This document shows positions 35,500-46,485 of a stretch of 64,000 bases of DNA, piece after piece; the stretch's first letter is position 1, and the number at the start of each line of letters is the position of its first letter. Below the pieces are notes generated by a model. It was given only the letters and a program-made list of their open reading frames with translations. It did no database searches and was not told the origin of the DNA. The stretch comes from Aquarana catesbeiana (Eukaryota > Chordata > Amphibia > Anura > Ranidae): the NCBI RefSeq assembly GCF_042186555.1, contig NC_133324.1, positions 74,142,189-74,206,188 on the forward strand, given 5' to 3'. Both the position numbers and the translations under genes were made by a program.

Positions 35500-36230
35500 T
35501 TAACCCTTTCGTGCCTAAGGGTGAAACAAATCCAAATGCCTAAGCACAATTTTGCAACTTTGACATGTGTTAGTATAACAGTACATATCATCACAACTAC
35601 TTTGTGCATCTAGGTGTATTATACCGCATTTTTTTCTGGGCAAATTGGGCTTTCATTTGGTGGTAGATGGTAATGTATATCTCCTGATTTTTTTTTTTTT
35701 ATATTATTATTATCAAAGGAAAACTGGGCAAAAATAGTAAAAAAAAATATATAGTTATAAAATTTAGCTGTAAATATCTTGCTACTACCACAACCTACCA
35801 CCAAAGAACAAACCAAAATAAATTCTCCTGCTCCTGGCGGTTGCAGCAATACCACATAGTTGTTTGTATTTGTAGTACAGCCCAAAATCAATAGTGTGCA
35901 TTTCTCTTTTTTTTTTTTTTTATTCCTACCTAAAACACACATATTTATACTAATTAAAACAAAAAAAAAAAAAAAATCTTGCCAAAAAAAAAATTACCAA
36001 CCATGGCACTGACCTTGATCAAACCTTGATCTAGGTATCTTTTTGCATTTTCTATAATCGGAGGGCAACGTAAGAATGATCAAGCGGCTGAACTTCCACT
36101 ATGATTGTTCTTACGGTGCACAGAATCGCCGGCTGAAAAAGATGACATTTGGTTGATGCCTGTAGCTGCAGGCATTATTCAGATATCCCCACTCAAAGTC
36201 CATGACGTCATATGTGGTGAATATAGTTAA
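35500..36230 (-). mobile_element. degenerate TTAA-flanked element
   Basis: It starts TTAACCCTTTCGTGCC and ends near a TTAA at 36227. The body carries CTTTCATTTGGTGGTA, related to the reverse orientation of the CCACTT family. Borders are less certain. Confidence 0.5.
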
Positions 36231-36348
36231 CCCCCTTCTGCCTAGTTCCCCTTTCACCCTGTCATGTATGCCCTCTGCCATGTCGTTCCTTCTCAGCCCA
36301 GGGCATACCCGAATTAAATTTAAAAAAAAATGCTGTTGCTGTAACTGC

Positions 36349-36782
36349 TTAAAATTGAATTCAAGTCCCACTTTCAAAAAAAAATTAAAAAAAACATTTG
36401 AAAAAAAAATTAAACTTACCTAAACCCTTGTTGCTAGGCAGTCTTCCTAATCTGCCTCTTCCTATTCCGCGGCGTGTTCTTCTCCTCGGTGAGCGGCCCC
36501 GTTGTCTTCTGGGAACTGTGTGTGTTCCCAGAACACCACGGGGCCATTCACAGAGCGGAGTGCCGCGCCGCTCGCAGTAGGAAACTGGCAGTGAAGCCGC
36601 AAGGCTCCACTGCCTGTTCCCCTTACCTAGGATGGCGATGCCGAGGGACGGGTCAGCCTCGGGCGGCCGACATCGCGGGCACCCAGGACAGGTAAGTACT
36701 TATTTAAAGTCAGCAGCTACAGTGTTTGTAGCTGCTGACTTTTACATATTTTTTTTTTTCTACGGCCGGACTCCCGCTTTAA
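36349..36782. mobile_element. TTAA-flanked MITE (AGTCAGCAGCTACAG type)
   Basis: TTAA at 36349-36352 and 36779-36782. The interior shares AAAGTCAGCAGCTACAGT with 29098-29570 and 39281-39764. Confidence 0.65.
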
Positions 36783-37059
36783 ATCCACAAGGGCTTTATT
36801 TTTACCACTACTATTCCTTTATATTGGCTTTTAAAATTTACAAATGCAGCAATTTAGAATTTGGATGAAAGGTTTAGCACTGGGAAACACTTTTTGAAAG
36901 ATAAAAAGTGCATTTTATATACAACTATATAGATCAGACCAAAATGAGGGAGAAATGAGGGGGAAAGAGGGACAGATAAACATTGCTCCAAATCAGGGAC
37001 AGTCCCTCGAAATCAGAGACAGTTGGGAACTATGTGAATGTATCCAAGTTGATTGATCG

Positions 37060-37290
37060 ACTTGGGCACAACCAGCCTGCTGGATTTTACATGTGATTAT
37101 CGCTAGCGGCGGGTATAGTCACTAGCAATAATCACTGTGTTCTCCTGGTGGGCAAAGCTTCCCCCACCCCCTCGCCGCTAGAACACAATGGCTCCGTGGG
37201 AGGGATTCCCCTGTCAACGCTGTCTGTTTCTTTCCTGCAGCCTGTGATTGCAGGAAAGAAAATCGCTCCGTCTGTGTTCAGCTTAACTGC
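37060..37290. mobile_element. Harbinger-like fragment, reverse of 27437-27620
   Basis: GATTATCGCTAGCGGCGGG, AATCACTGTGTTCTCC and GATTGCAGGAAAGAAAATC are reverse-complement relatives of words in 27437-27620. Confidence 0.45.
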
Positions 37291-37390
37291 CACTGATGTT
37301 GCTAGCGGCACTAGTAATCAGTGATAATACTGTACACTGTACTAATGACCCTAATGGGTAACAGGCGTGATCAGAAGCGCAATCGACGGG

Positions 37391-38848
37391 TTAACCACTT
37401 CTGGACTGCCCACTTTATAGATACGTCACTATTTTGATGTTCTATACCGGGTTTATGGTAGCAGCTAGCTGCCATAACCCCGGTATCTTTTTATACAGCA
37501 GGCGATTCTCTTCGACATAAAAGTGGTCCTGGCGGTGGATTAGCCACGGGATCACTTTTACGGGCAGCGGGAGAGGTACCCCTCCTGCCGCTTCCAGGTC
37601 GCTTACCGGAGCTGTCGGTAGTGGTGACAACGATCCGATCCTGTGGACTGATGGGCAGGAAGGGCAAGATGGCCCCCATTCCACTCTATGCCCTTGGAGG
37701 ACCAGAGCGACCTCCGACCTCACTTCTGCTCAACGGCCTTAAAGGGTCAATTTTTTTTTTAATTAGAAGAACTAAAATGACTTTTTGACCCCAGATCTCA
37801 CATTAAAGAGGCCCTGTCATGCTTATTTCTATTACAGTTGATATTTACATCCCTTGTAATAGGAATAAAAGTGATCCAATTTTTTTTTTTTTTTTTTAAA
37901 GGGACATTGTAAAAATAAAAAATTAATTTAAAAAAAATTATTATTATTATTATTTAAAAAATAATAATTTTAAAGTGCCCCGTCCCTCCAAGTTTGCACA
38001 CAGAAGCTCCTTAGTAACTCTAAAGAGGTAACCTGTAACATTTTTTGAAGTGTCGTCTGTGGAGATTTTTAAGTACCGTAGTTTGTTGCCACTCCATGAG
38101 CAGGCGCAATTTTAAAGCATGACCTGTTAGGTATCAATTTACTCAGCGTAACATCGTCTTTCACATTATACAAAAAAATTTGGCTAACTTTACTGTTTTC
38201 TTATTTTTTTTTATTCAAAAAAGTGTATTTTTTCCCCAAAAATTGCTTTTGTAAGACCGCTGCGCAAATACGGTGTGACGTAAAGTATTGCAACAATCTC
38301 CATTATATTCTCTAGGGGCTTTGCTTAAAAAAATATATAATGTTTGGGGGTTCTAAGTAATTTTCTAGCAAAAAATACTGATTTTAACTTGTAAACAACA
38401 AATGTCAGAAATAGGCTTGGTCCTTAAAGGGGTTGTAAAGCCTCACGGTTTTTCACGTTAATGCACTCTATCTGAGCCCGATTGTTATGGGTACGAGCAG
38501 AGCAGCTCCAGCCGCTGTCTCAGGTCATCATTGGATAGATTGATAGCAGCGGGAGCCATTGGCTCCCGCTGCTGTCAATCAAATTCAGTGACCTGGTGGG
38601 GTGGGGCCGAGTCCTGCTGTCTGTGTCAATAGACGCAGCAGCAGGACACGGGAGCGCGCCCGCACGAGTGCCCCCATGGAAAGCGGCTCTTCGTGGGGGC
38701 ACTCGATGAAGAGGAGGAGCCAGGAGCGCCCCAGAAAAGGAGAATTGGGGCCGCTCTGTGCAAAACGCTTGCACAGAGCAGGTAAGTATAACATGTTTAT
38801 TTAAATTTTTTTTAAAAACAAAGCTTTACAATCACTCTAAGTGGTTAA
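37391..38848. mobile_element. TTAA-flanked CCACTT element carrying a nested element
   Basis: TTAACCACTTCTGGACTGCC at the left; GTGGTTAA at 38841-38848 closes it. Only eight bases of its right terminus lie beyond the nested insertion at 38424-38840. Confidence 0.8.
38424..38840. mobile_element. nested TTAA-flanked MITE (TTGTAAAGC termini)
   Basis: It starts TTAAAGGGGTTGTAAAGCCT; the other end reads (reverse complement) TTAGAGTGATTGTAAAGCTT. The right TTAA has mutated to CTAA. Confidence 0.8.
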
Positions 38849-38849
38849 G

Positions 38850-39276
38850 ACTTAATGTACACAAGATGTTTTAAAACTTCTCCTGAACGATTTTCTTAAC
38901 AGATAGTAACCAACGTTTAAAAACATCTGTTTTACCGCATTTACATGCTGCGTTTGCATTTATTTTTCAAATAGTCAAAAATGTATCTCATCTCCATAAA
39001 AACGCCTGTTAACGAAAGGCAGCTAAACGCGAGTTACCGCGTCTACAAGCTTTCACGGGCATTTGGTGTTTTAAATGCCTCTGAACGTCCGTCCTGAACG
39101 CATTTTTTTGCGTTCCAAAAAAGGCTTCTAAACTCAGAACTGCCTAGAAGTGACTATAAATGACCCTCTGTACATGTACTGATAAGATAACATAGAGGAG
39201 AGTTCAGGGGCAGCTGAAAAAAATGCCCAACTGCTCCTAAATGTTCATTTACCGTCAGCAGTGTACATGAGGTCTA
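38850..39276. mobile_element. Harbinger-type MITE, copy A
   Basis: TTAATGTACACAAGATG begins it and GTGTACATGAGGTCTAA ends it. Shares GATAACATAGAGGAGAGTTC and AACTGCTCCTAAA with copy B at 39765-40158. Confidence 0.7.
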
Positions 39277-39280
39277 AGGC

Positions 39281-39764
39281 TTAAAGCGGGGTTCCCATTT
39301 AAAAAAAAAATTAAAAGTCAGCAGCTACAAATACTGCAGCTGCTGACTTTTAATAATCAGACACTTACCTGTCCCAGGGTCCAGCGATGCGGGGGAATTG
39401 AAGCCCCACTCGTCGTCCCCCCCCCCCCCTCAGCTCGGCGGCGCCAGCACTTTAACTGTGGGCGCCTGGCTGTGGCTTCACAGTCGGGCACCCACTGTGC
39501 ATGCGCGAGCCGCACCGCGCGCCATCACTGGCCGCGCAATCATCTGGGACCGGTCACGCGACAAGAGGGAGGGGGGAGAGGTGATCTCCCTTCCTGCGCC
39601 GAGGGAAGTGACGTCAGGAGCCCAGGCACCGAAGGAGGCAGACTACGAGGGACACCCTAGCAACAGGCATTTAGAGGTGAGTAAAATTTTTCTCCAAATG
39701 TTTTTTTTTGTTTTTTTTTAAGCGCATTACTAATTTTTTTTTGGGGTGTGGAACTCCACTTTAA
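39281..39764. mobile_element. TTAA-flanked MITE
   Basis: TTAAAGCGGGGTTCCCATTT at the left, GTGGAACTCCACTTTAA at the right. The inside carries AAAGTCAGCAGCTACAAATA and a GC-rich centre, as at 29098-29570. It sits exactly between Harbinger copies A and B. Confidence 0.82.
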
Positions 39765-40160
39765 TGTACACGGGACGTTTTCATGACCTCTCCTGAACGA
39801 TTTAACTTGACAGATAGTAACACACGTTTAAAACGCCCGTCATGGGGCGTTTAGTGGCGTTTTGCTTTTAGAATCATTTGAAAAAAAAAAAAAAAAACGC
39901 CTCTAAACTAAACACGATTTACCGCGTTTAGCCACCTTTAGAAGCGTTTGGCGCTTAAAATGCCTCTAAACTCAGCGTCTGAACTCATTTTGTTGCTTTC
40001 CAAAAAAGGCCTCTAAACTCAGCTGCCTAGAAACGACTATAAATGACCCTTTGTACATGGACTGATAAGATAACATAGAGGAGAGTTCAGGGGCAGCTGA
40101 AAAAAATGTCCAACTGCTCCTAAACATCCGTTTACTGTCAGCGGTGTACATGAGGCCTAA
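39765..40160. mobile_element. Harbinger-type MITE, copy B
   Basis: Near-parallel to copy A (38850-39276), from TGTACACGGGACG to GTGTACATGAGGCCTAA. Confidence 0.7.
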
Positions 40161-40519
40161 TGGCCCGTACACACGATGCGAATATCGTACGCCCTTTTTT
40201 CGCTTAATAGTCGCTAGTAGATATTGAATAGGTAAATAAAGTCACGAAAATTCTCGTACGACAGGAAAAAAAAATTGGAAGTGATGTCATGTGTTGTAAT
40301 GTATTTGTATTGTATTTTCAGACGACAACTATACTTACTAAACGAAAATCGCACGACCTGGAATCGTACGAGGAAAATTTTGGTGCATGTCCGATCGAAT
40401 AATATCAGATAAACTGTCGTGATCAGATGTCGAAAGTAGTGTACAAACGACCCGAAAATCGTACAATTCTTCCTCGGACGACAGTTTTCGTACGATATTC
40501 GGATCGTGTGTACAAGCCA
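40161..40519. mobile_element. Harbinger-type MITE, TAA duplication
   Basis: TGGCCCGTACACACGATGCG at the left; the reverse complement of the right end is TGGCTTGTACACACGATCCG. TAA lies at 40158-40160 and 40520-40522. The inside is rich in TCGTACGA-type words. Confidence 0.85.
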
Positions 40520-40522
40520 TAA

Positions 40523-40871
40523 CGGTGCGCCTAGCAAATGTATGTGTGCTGCGTTTACTCACGGGATCTGGCTGTCTTTTCTCCCTTAACTGAGAGATTG
40601 ATTGCAGGGAGAATAAACAGCCAGATTGCCGCTCTGTGCGTTTGTAAACACAGAATTCTGTACTGTGATTGACAACAGCCGATGAGCAGGTATACAACCA
40701 AAATCAATCATTGGTTTTAACCTGCTGACAAGCTTGTGCTGTGTCCAATCACAGCACAGATCAGGGGGGGGTGCGCGCGCCCAAAAAAACAGGGAGTGGA
40801 TTGCGCCAACCCCATATGTTGCTGTGCCCCACGCTAGCAGTAAATGTTCTGTTAGCGGGCAGCAAGTGGTT
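40523..40871. mobile_element. partial AAGTGGTTAA-type element
   Basis: It ends GGGCAGCAAGTGGTTAA at 40871. Its left end is lost or merges with the Harbinger MITE. It contains CCAATCACAGCACAGATC. Confidence 0.45.
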
Positions 40872-41230
40872 AAATGACCATAATTGGCTATAATAAGCAC
40901 CTCTAATTTTTAGAAGTGGTGGTTTAAACGCCGGAATTTCTAGCTTGCTTGGAAATCGATGCAACTGGCTGAATCTCCTTTCTTTGTGCCTATGGAGTAT
41001 TGCATCCTGCAGGTCACCGCTGTGGTGGGTTCTGGGCTGAGCTCCACCAGACGTTCTCTCTGAAATTCCCCCGTCTATAGCTACAGTCAGAGGGCGGATC
41101 AGATCAAGTTTCTTGATAGCAAAGCCTGTAAAATAATGCACTTCCGCTGAGAACAATGCTTGCACCTTGTCAAAGTTTAAATCCCTAGAGAGAAAGATGG
41201 TGTTAAAAATTAACTTTTGTATGTTTACAG

Positions 41231-41292
41231 ACAGAAGATCCGACAATGGAGAGACCGTACACATTCAAAGACTTCTTACTCCGACCAAGAAG
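41231..41292 (+). CDS. nedd4l: nedd4l exon, C2 domain (TMERPYTFKDFLLRP)
   Basis: This 62-nt exon starts in phase 0 and ends two bases into a codon (AG, completed as AGC Ser by the next exon). It encodes TEDPTMERPYTFKDFLLRPR, a C2-domain segment highly conserved in NEDD4/NEDD4L. The acceptor is TTTACAG and the donor GTGAGT. It lies only 226 bp upstream of a large TTAA-flanked repeat (41518-42940). Confidence 0.96.
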
Positions 41293-41366
41293 GTGAGTTT
41301 TCCTCTCTGTCTCCTTCAACATCAATATCTGGAGCATGGAGTTCATTTTCTATATGTCTGAGATGT

Positions 41367-41374
<8 letters not shown>

Positions 41375-41408
<34 letters not shown>
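41375..41408. repeat. (TA)n microsatellite
   Basis: About 16 TA units, 82 bp past an exon donor. Confidence 0.9.
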
Positions 41409-41517
41409 ATGGATCTTTAGGATTCCCTCTGATCACAGAACAGGACTGTTTTTTTTTTTTTTTTTTCAGTGGTAAACACAGTTTACAGGCTAAGTACAAT
41501 TTTCCTTTAGCTTTACC

Positions 41518-42940
41518 TTAACCACTTCAGCCCCGGAAGGATTTACCCCCTTTTTTTTTTGCGATACGGCACTGCGTCGCTTTAACTGACAATTGCGCGG
41601 ACGTGTGACGTTGTACCCAAACAAAAAATGACGTTTTTTTTTTTTTTTTCACAAATAGAGCTTTCTTTTTGTGGTATTTGATCGCCTCTGCCGTTTTTAT
41701 TTTTTGCGCTACAAACAAAAAAAAAAGGGCGAAAATTTTGAAAAAACAAACAAACACATTTTTTTACTTTCTGCTATAATACACATCCCAAAAAAAAAAA
41801 AAAAACGGAAAAAAATCGAATTTCGTCATCAATTTAGGCCAATATGTATTCTGCTACATGTTTTGGTAAAAAAAAAAAATCCCAATAAGCGTATATTGAT
41901 TGGTTTGCGCAAAAGTTTTAGCGTCTAGAAACTATAGGATAGCTTTATGGACTTTTTTTTTTTTTTATTGTTTTTACTGGTAATGGCGGCGATTTTTTAG
42001 CGGGACTGTAACATTGTGGCGGACAAATCTGACCCAAAGTGATGCTTTTTGGGGACCAGTGACACCAATACAGCGATCAGTGCTAAAAAAAAAAATGCAC
42101 TGATCAATGTATAAATGACACTGGCAGGGAAGGGGTTAACACTAGGGGGTGATCAAAGGGTTAAATAGGAAGTAAACCCTCCTGCAAAATAAAAACTAAA
42201 AACACACCCTGCAAGATAAAGGCATAATGAGCTAGTATGCATAGCATATGAATTACTTACCTGAGAACGAAGCCCCCGCAGCCGTCCTCATCTCCCCTTC
42301 AGGCCGCCGACATGTCGCCCGGGGCTTGCTTCCGGGTATCATGGCTCCGGCGCTGTGATTGGCCAGAGCCGCAATGATGTCACTCCCGCGCATGCTGAGC
42401 CGCCGCGATCGGCACAGTACAACTGAAGCAATGGCACATACGTGCCGTTGCTTCAGTTGGCTTAAGTGCGCATGTGCCGCATGACTTCAGTACATGCAAA
42501 TACAGGGATATCCCCTAAACCGTGCAGGTTTAGGAGATATCCAGTGCAGCTACAGGCAAGCCTGTAGTTTAAAGTGATTGTAAAGGGTTTACAACCACTT
42601 TAAGGGCATTCCCCGAGTGTGTTCTAACTGTGTGGGGGATGGGCTCACTGGGACAACACAGCGATCACTGTTCCTGATTTCTAGGAACAGCTGATCTCAG
42701 AGTTGTCCCCTGTCAGGACAGGGATCTGCCTTCTTTACATAGGCAGATCCCCCTTCTGCCTCTCTGTACCGCGATCACGGGTGGCCGGCGGACATCGAGT
42801 CCGCCGGACCTGCGCGTGCGTGCCTCCGGCGTGCAGCGCGCACGTGCCCACACTATCTCATGCACAGACCGACGTACAGGAAGGTTGGTTTGTGCAGCCC
42901 GAGCCGCCTTGCCTGCGGACGGTGGTCGGCGAGTGGTTAA
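41518..42940 (-). mobile_element. TTAA-flanked CCACTT element with nested MITE
   Basis: TTAACCACTTCAGCCCCGGA opens it and CGGCGAGTGGTTAA closes it. It is in the reverse orientation to 12946-13880. A second element (42161-42603) is inserted at an internal TTAA. Confidence 0.88.
42161..42603. mobile_element. nested TTAA-flanked MITE (GTAAACCC termini)
   Basis: TTAAATAGGAAGTAAACCC at the left and (reverse complement) TTAAAGTGGTTGTAAACCC at the right. The uninterrupted relative at 44735-44790 reads AAAGGGTTAAATGTGTTCCC across the same site. Confidence 0.85.
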
Positions 42941-43139
42941 TCTATGTAGTGCAGGGGCATGCCTAAATTGAATACAATTGAAAGTTGTTTAGTTTGTTTA
43001 ACCTCATATGGTTTTTGGTAAATCTAAAGGAAAATTGAACATGTATGGCATTAATTTGCATCAGAGTCGCACCTGTCACAACAAAAATTGTACTGTGAAA
43101 TCGCATCAGATTCGCACTGCAGAAGTGTGAACCGACAGT

Positions 43140-43395
43140 TAGCCCCCCCTTTCACACTGGTGCCATTTGTCACGTGATTTGACAGTTCCAAATCGCGTGA
43201 CAAGTCGCACCCTATTGCTGGCAATGGAACCAATAAAATAGCTGCGAAGGTTCCTGCACTACTTTTTTGCCGATTTTCATTGCGACTTGCATAGACTTCT
43301 GCTGTATGAAGTCACAAGCCCACAATGAAATCGGCAGTGCAAATCACACTGATGTGCAGCTTTGCAATCGCGCTGAAGTAGCGCAATTTTTCTAA
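43140..43395. mobile_element. Harbinger-like MITE fragment
   Basis: TTAGCCCCCCCTTTCACACT resembles the terminus of 60793-61169. The body has CAAATCGCGTGACAAGTCGC palindromic words. The right end is lost. Confidence 0.5.
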
Positions 43396-43469
43396 GTTGC
43401 TTGGGATTCTGAACTAAGTACACACTCCTGACCCACCGGAGAAAAATGGCCAAAAGCTTTGGCCGTACT

Positions 43470-43635
43470 TCTGCATTATTATTATTATTATTGTTATTCA
43501 GGATTTTTATAGCGCCAACAGTTTACGCAGCGCTTTACAATATAAAAAGGAGACAATACAGTTATAATACAATAAAATAAAAGAGGATTAGGAGGGTCCT
43601 GCTCAGAAAAGCTTACAATCTAATAGGGTGGGGCA
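43470..43635. mobile_element. SINE-like repeat, second copy
   Basis: (ATT)n then TTTTTATAGCGCCAACAG, GCAGCGCTTTACAAT and AGCTTACAATCTAATAGG, as at 25515-25670. Confidence 0.6.
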
Positions 43636-43886
43636 GGTGGTACAAAAGGTTGTAACTGTGGGGAATGAGCTGATGGAAGTGGTAGAAGATTAGTTAGAGA
43701 CGTGATAGGCTTTCCTGAAGAGATGGGTTTTCAGGGATCGCCTGAAGGTAGCAAGAGTAGGGGATAGCCGGACAGGTGGAGGTAGCGAGTTCCAGAGGAT
43801 GGGAGAGGCTCTGGAGAAATCCTGGAGACGAGCATGGGAGGAGGAGACGAGAGAGCTTGAGAGTAGGAGGTCTTGGAAGGAGGCCT

Positions 43887-45116
43887 TTAAACCACTTCAG
43901 CTCCGGTAGATTTTTTTTTTTTTTGCGATAATGGCGCTGCGTTATTTTAACTGACAATTGCGCGGTCGTGCGCCATTGTACCCAAATAAAATTGATGTTC
44001 TTTTTTCCCACAAATAGAGCTTTCTTTTGGTGGTATTTGATTACCTCCGCGGTTTTTATTTTTTGCACTATAAACAAAAAATTTTGGAAAAAAAAGCAAT
44101 ATTTTTTACTTTCTGCAATAAAACATATCCGATAAAAATATGTAAAAAATCTAAATTCTTCATCAGTTTAGGCCAATATGTACAGTGGGGCAAAAAAGTA
44201 TTTAGTCAGCCACCAATTGTGCAAGTTCTCCCACTTAAAAAGATGAGAGAGGCCTGTAATTGTCATCATAGGTATACCTCAACTATGAGAGACAAAATGT
44301 GGAAACAAATCCAGACAATCACATTGTCTCATTTTTGAAAGAATTTATTTTTAAATTATGGTGGAAAATAAGTATTTAGTCACCTACAAACAAGCAAGAT
44401 TTCTGGCTCTCACAGACCTGACTACTGACTGACTACTTTTTTGCCCCATTGTATTCTATACATATTTTTGGTAAAAAAATCCCAGTAAATGTTTGATTGG
44501 TTTGCGCAAAAGTTATACTGTCTACAAACTATGGGATAGATTTATGTCATTTTTAATTTTTTTTGCTAGTAATGTCGGTGATCAGCGATTTTTAGCGGAA
44601 ATGCGACATTGCAGCGGACAAATCTGACACTAAGTGACGCATTTTGGGGACCAGAGACAATACAGCTGTCCGTGCTAAAAGAAAATTCACTGTTACTGTA
44701 CTAATGACACGGGCAGGAAAGGGGTTAACATCAGCGGCGATCAAAGGGTTAAATGTGTTCCCTGGGAGTGCATTCTAACTGTGCGGGGGAGGTTCTTTGA
44801 CTAGGGGAAGACAGAGATCCGTGTTTATGCTTAGCAGAAACACAAGATCTCCATCTTCCCCTCTGACAGAACGGCGATCTGCCTTGTTCACATAGGCAGA
44901 CCGTTGTTTTGTCTGCCTCGGGAACGATCGGCGGGTCCCAGTGGAGATCGGGTTCGCCAGACCCACTGTGTTGAATCACAGCGGGAGGGGGTCGCCGGCA
45001 GCGTGCATGCGTGCCCCCGACCTGAAGAAAGAAATCATGTACGGGTATGTGATTTCGGGCTGATGAGCTTCCCTGCCGCAGTATATATATGCGTGGGGCG
45101 GTCTGGAAGCGGTTAA
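43887..45116 (-). mobile_element. TTAA-flanked CCACTT element with nested Tc1 MITE
   Basis: TTAAACCACTTCAGCTCCGG opens it and CTGGAAGCGGTTAA closes it. Same family as 41518-42940 and same orientation. A Tc1-type MITE sits at 44183-44451. Confidence 0.85.
44183..44451. mobile_element. Tc1-type MITE (CAGTGGGGCAAAAAAG family)
   Basis: The left end CAGTGGGGCAAAAAAGTATT and right end TTTTTTGCCCCATTG are inverted. TA is duplicated (44181-44182, 44452-44453). From memory, the inner words CAGCCACCAATTGTGCAAG and ACCTACAAACAAGCAAG match a Tc1 family known from teleosts and lampreys. The transposase region is deleted. Confidence 0.88.
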
Positions 45117-45472
45117 ATTGGTTCTGAAGGCTGAAGGTTTTTTTAAGCTTAATGCTTAGTCTGTGTTAAGGTACAAAAATCTGAGTGCAGCTCCCTCTTA
45201 TTCTTCCCTGAGCCCCATCTCGATCCAACGATGTGCATGAGAGAAGGGGTTCTCTTGGCTCTCACTCTCCTCATTGGCTCAGAGGCCGCAACGGGAGCCA
45301 TTGGCTCCTGTTGCTATCAACCAGAGCCAGTGAGGAGGGGGTGGGGCTGAGCCACGATCTGTGTGTGTCAATGGACACACTGAGGCAGCTCGGGAGTGAG
45401 CCCGTGTGAGTGTGTGAATGGCAAAGATGTTTTTGTTACAAATTATGTGAGCAGACTGCAGTTCCTCTTTAA
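45113..45472. mobile_element. TTAA-flanked MITE abutting the previous element
   Basis: TTAAATTGGTTCTGAAGG at the left shares its TTAA with the end of 43887-45116; GCAGTTCCTCTTTAA closes it. It ends 47 bp before the nedd4l exon at 45520. Confidence 0.6.
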
Positions 45473-45519
45473 GTATTCAATTTACTGATCTCAAATCATC
45501 TGTGTGTTTTTATTTCCAG

Positions 45520-45622
45520 CCATAAGTCTCGGGTGAAGGGTTTCCTGAGATTAAAGATGGCGTACTTGCCAAAGAACGACGGACAAGAGGAAGAAACCAA
45601 TGAGCAGAGGGAAGAATCAGAG
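45520..45622 (+). CDS. nedd4l: nedd4l exon, end of C2 domain and start of linker
   Basis: This 103-nt exon completes the split Ser codon, then reads HKSRVKGFLRLKMAYLPKN followed by an acidic tail (DGQEEETNEQREESE). The first part is the last beta strand of the C2 domain; KMAY is near-invariant in the family. The acidic tail begins the C2-WW1 linker, which is less conserved between species. The acceptor is TTTCCAG and the donor GTAAGG. A TTAA-flanked MITE begins 44 bp beyond the donor. Confidence 0.96.
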
Positions 45623-45666
45623 GTAAGGAAAGGATGTTCAGTACAGCACTTGAATATTTTCTTGCT

Positions 45667-46119
45667 TTAAAGAATATGTAAACCGAACACTTCATATTCC
45701 TGATATGAGCCCGCTGTACCATCTACCTGTATGAGAAAGCATCCTGTTCCCTTTGTGTTGCTTTCTTTGTGTGAAATCCCTGGTGTTCCTGCCAGTCCCT
45801 CTGCTTTCCTATTAAAAACTGACCACAGTAGGCATGAGAGCACAGCGTGGTCTGTTCTCTAGTTGTGCTGACAACTCCGCCTGCGCTCCTCCAATGATCA
45901 GACTTGTGCTGACACATCCCCCTAAACAGCCATTCACTGGGAAGACTACTGTTCTGCTGTTTCTCCTCCTCCAGCTCTTATACAGCTGAGAACAGAGGGT
46001 ATGTGATCACTTATTAAAAAAAAGGGGGAAAAAAGGTAGTATTTATAATGCTTTTTTATATCTATTCGCAATTGTTTTGCCTTTCGTTTTTGCAAGGTGA
46101 GGGTTTACAAATACTTTAA
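45667..46119. mobile_element. TTAA-flanked MITE (GTAAACC termini) next to an exon
   Basis: TTAAAGAATATGTAAACC and (reverse complement of right end) TTAAAGTATTTGTAAACCC are inverted termini. It lies 44 bp after the exon donor at 45623. Confidence 0.82.
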
Positions 46120-46425
46120 TCCCCCTTTATCTGGTTTCCTGGGTTATCAAAATATATACTCACAAGCCCAGTGAATCCAGTATTGTCTTGCTGCAACTTG
46201 CTGCCACATGTTGGGTTCTGCGCCACCATCATTGGACCGCTGTCTGTTCTGGGTTCTTGAAGCATGTCATCATGGGACTGTCTGCATGAACCAGGAAAAG
46301 ACAGTGGGCCCCCTGATGATGTACATCGGAGCATACAATATAAACTTCCCCGAGACCTTCTATAAGGCTGGGTTCACACCTATGCGAATTGGATGAGGGA
46401 TTCCCCACATCCAGTTGGCATGACA

Positions 46426-46430
<5 letters not shown>

Positions 46431-46473
<43 letters not shown>
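46431..46473. repeat. (TA)n microsatellite
   Basis: About 21 TA units directly before a Tc1 terminus. Confidence 0.95.
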
Positions 46474-46477
<4 letters not shown>

Positions 46478-46485
46478 TATGTATA

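Noticed and set aside
36111..36377. 88-aa minus-strand ORF
   Set aside because: Lies across the junction of two TTAA-type repeats; not conserved in other copies.
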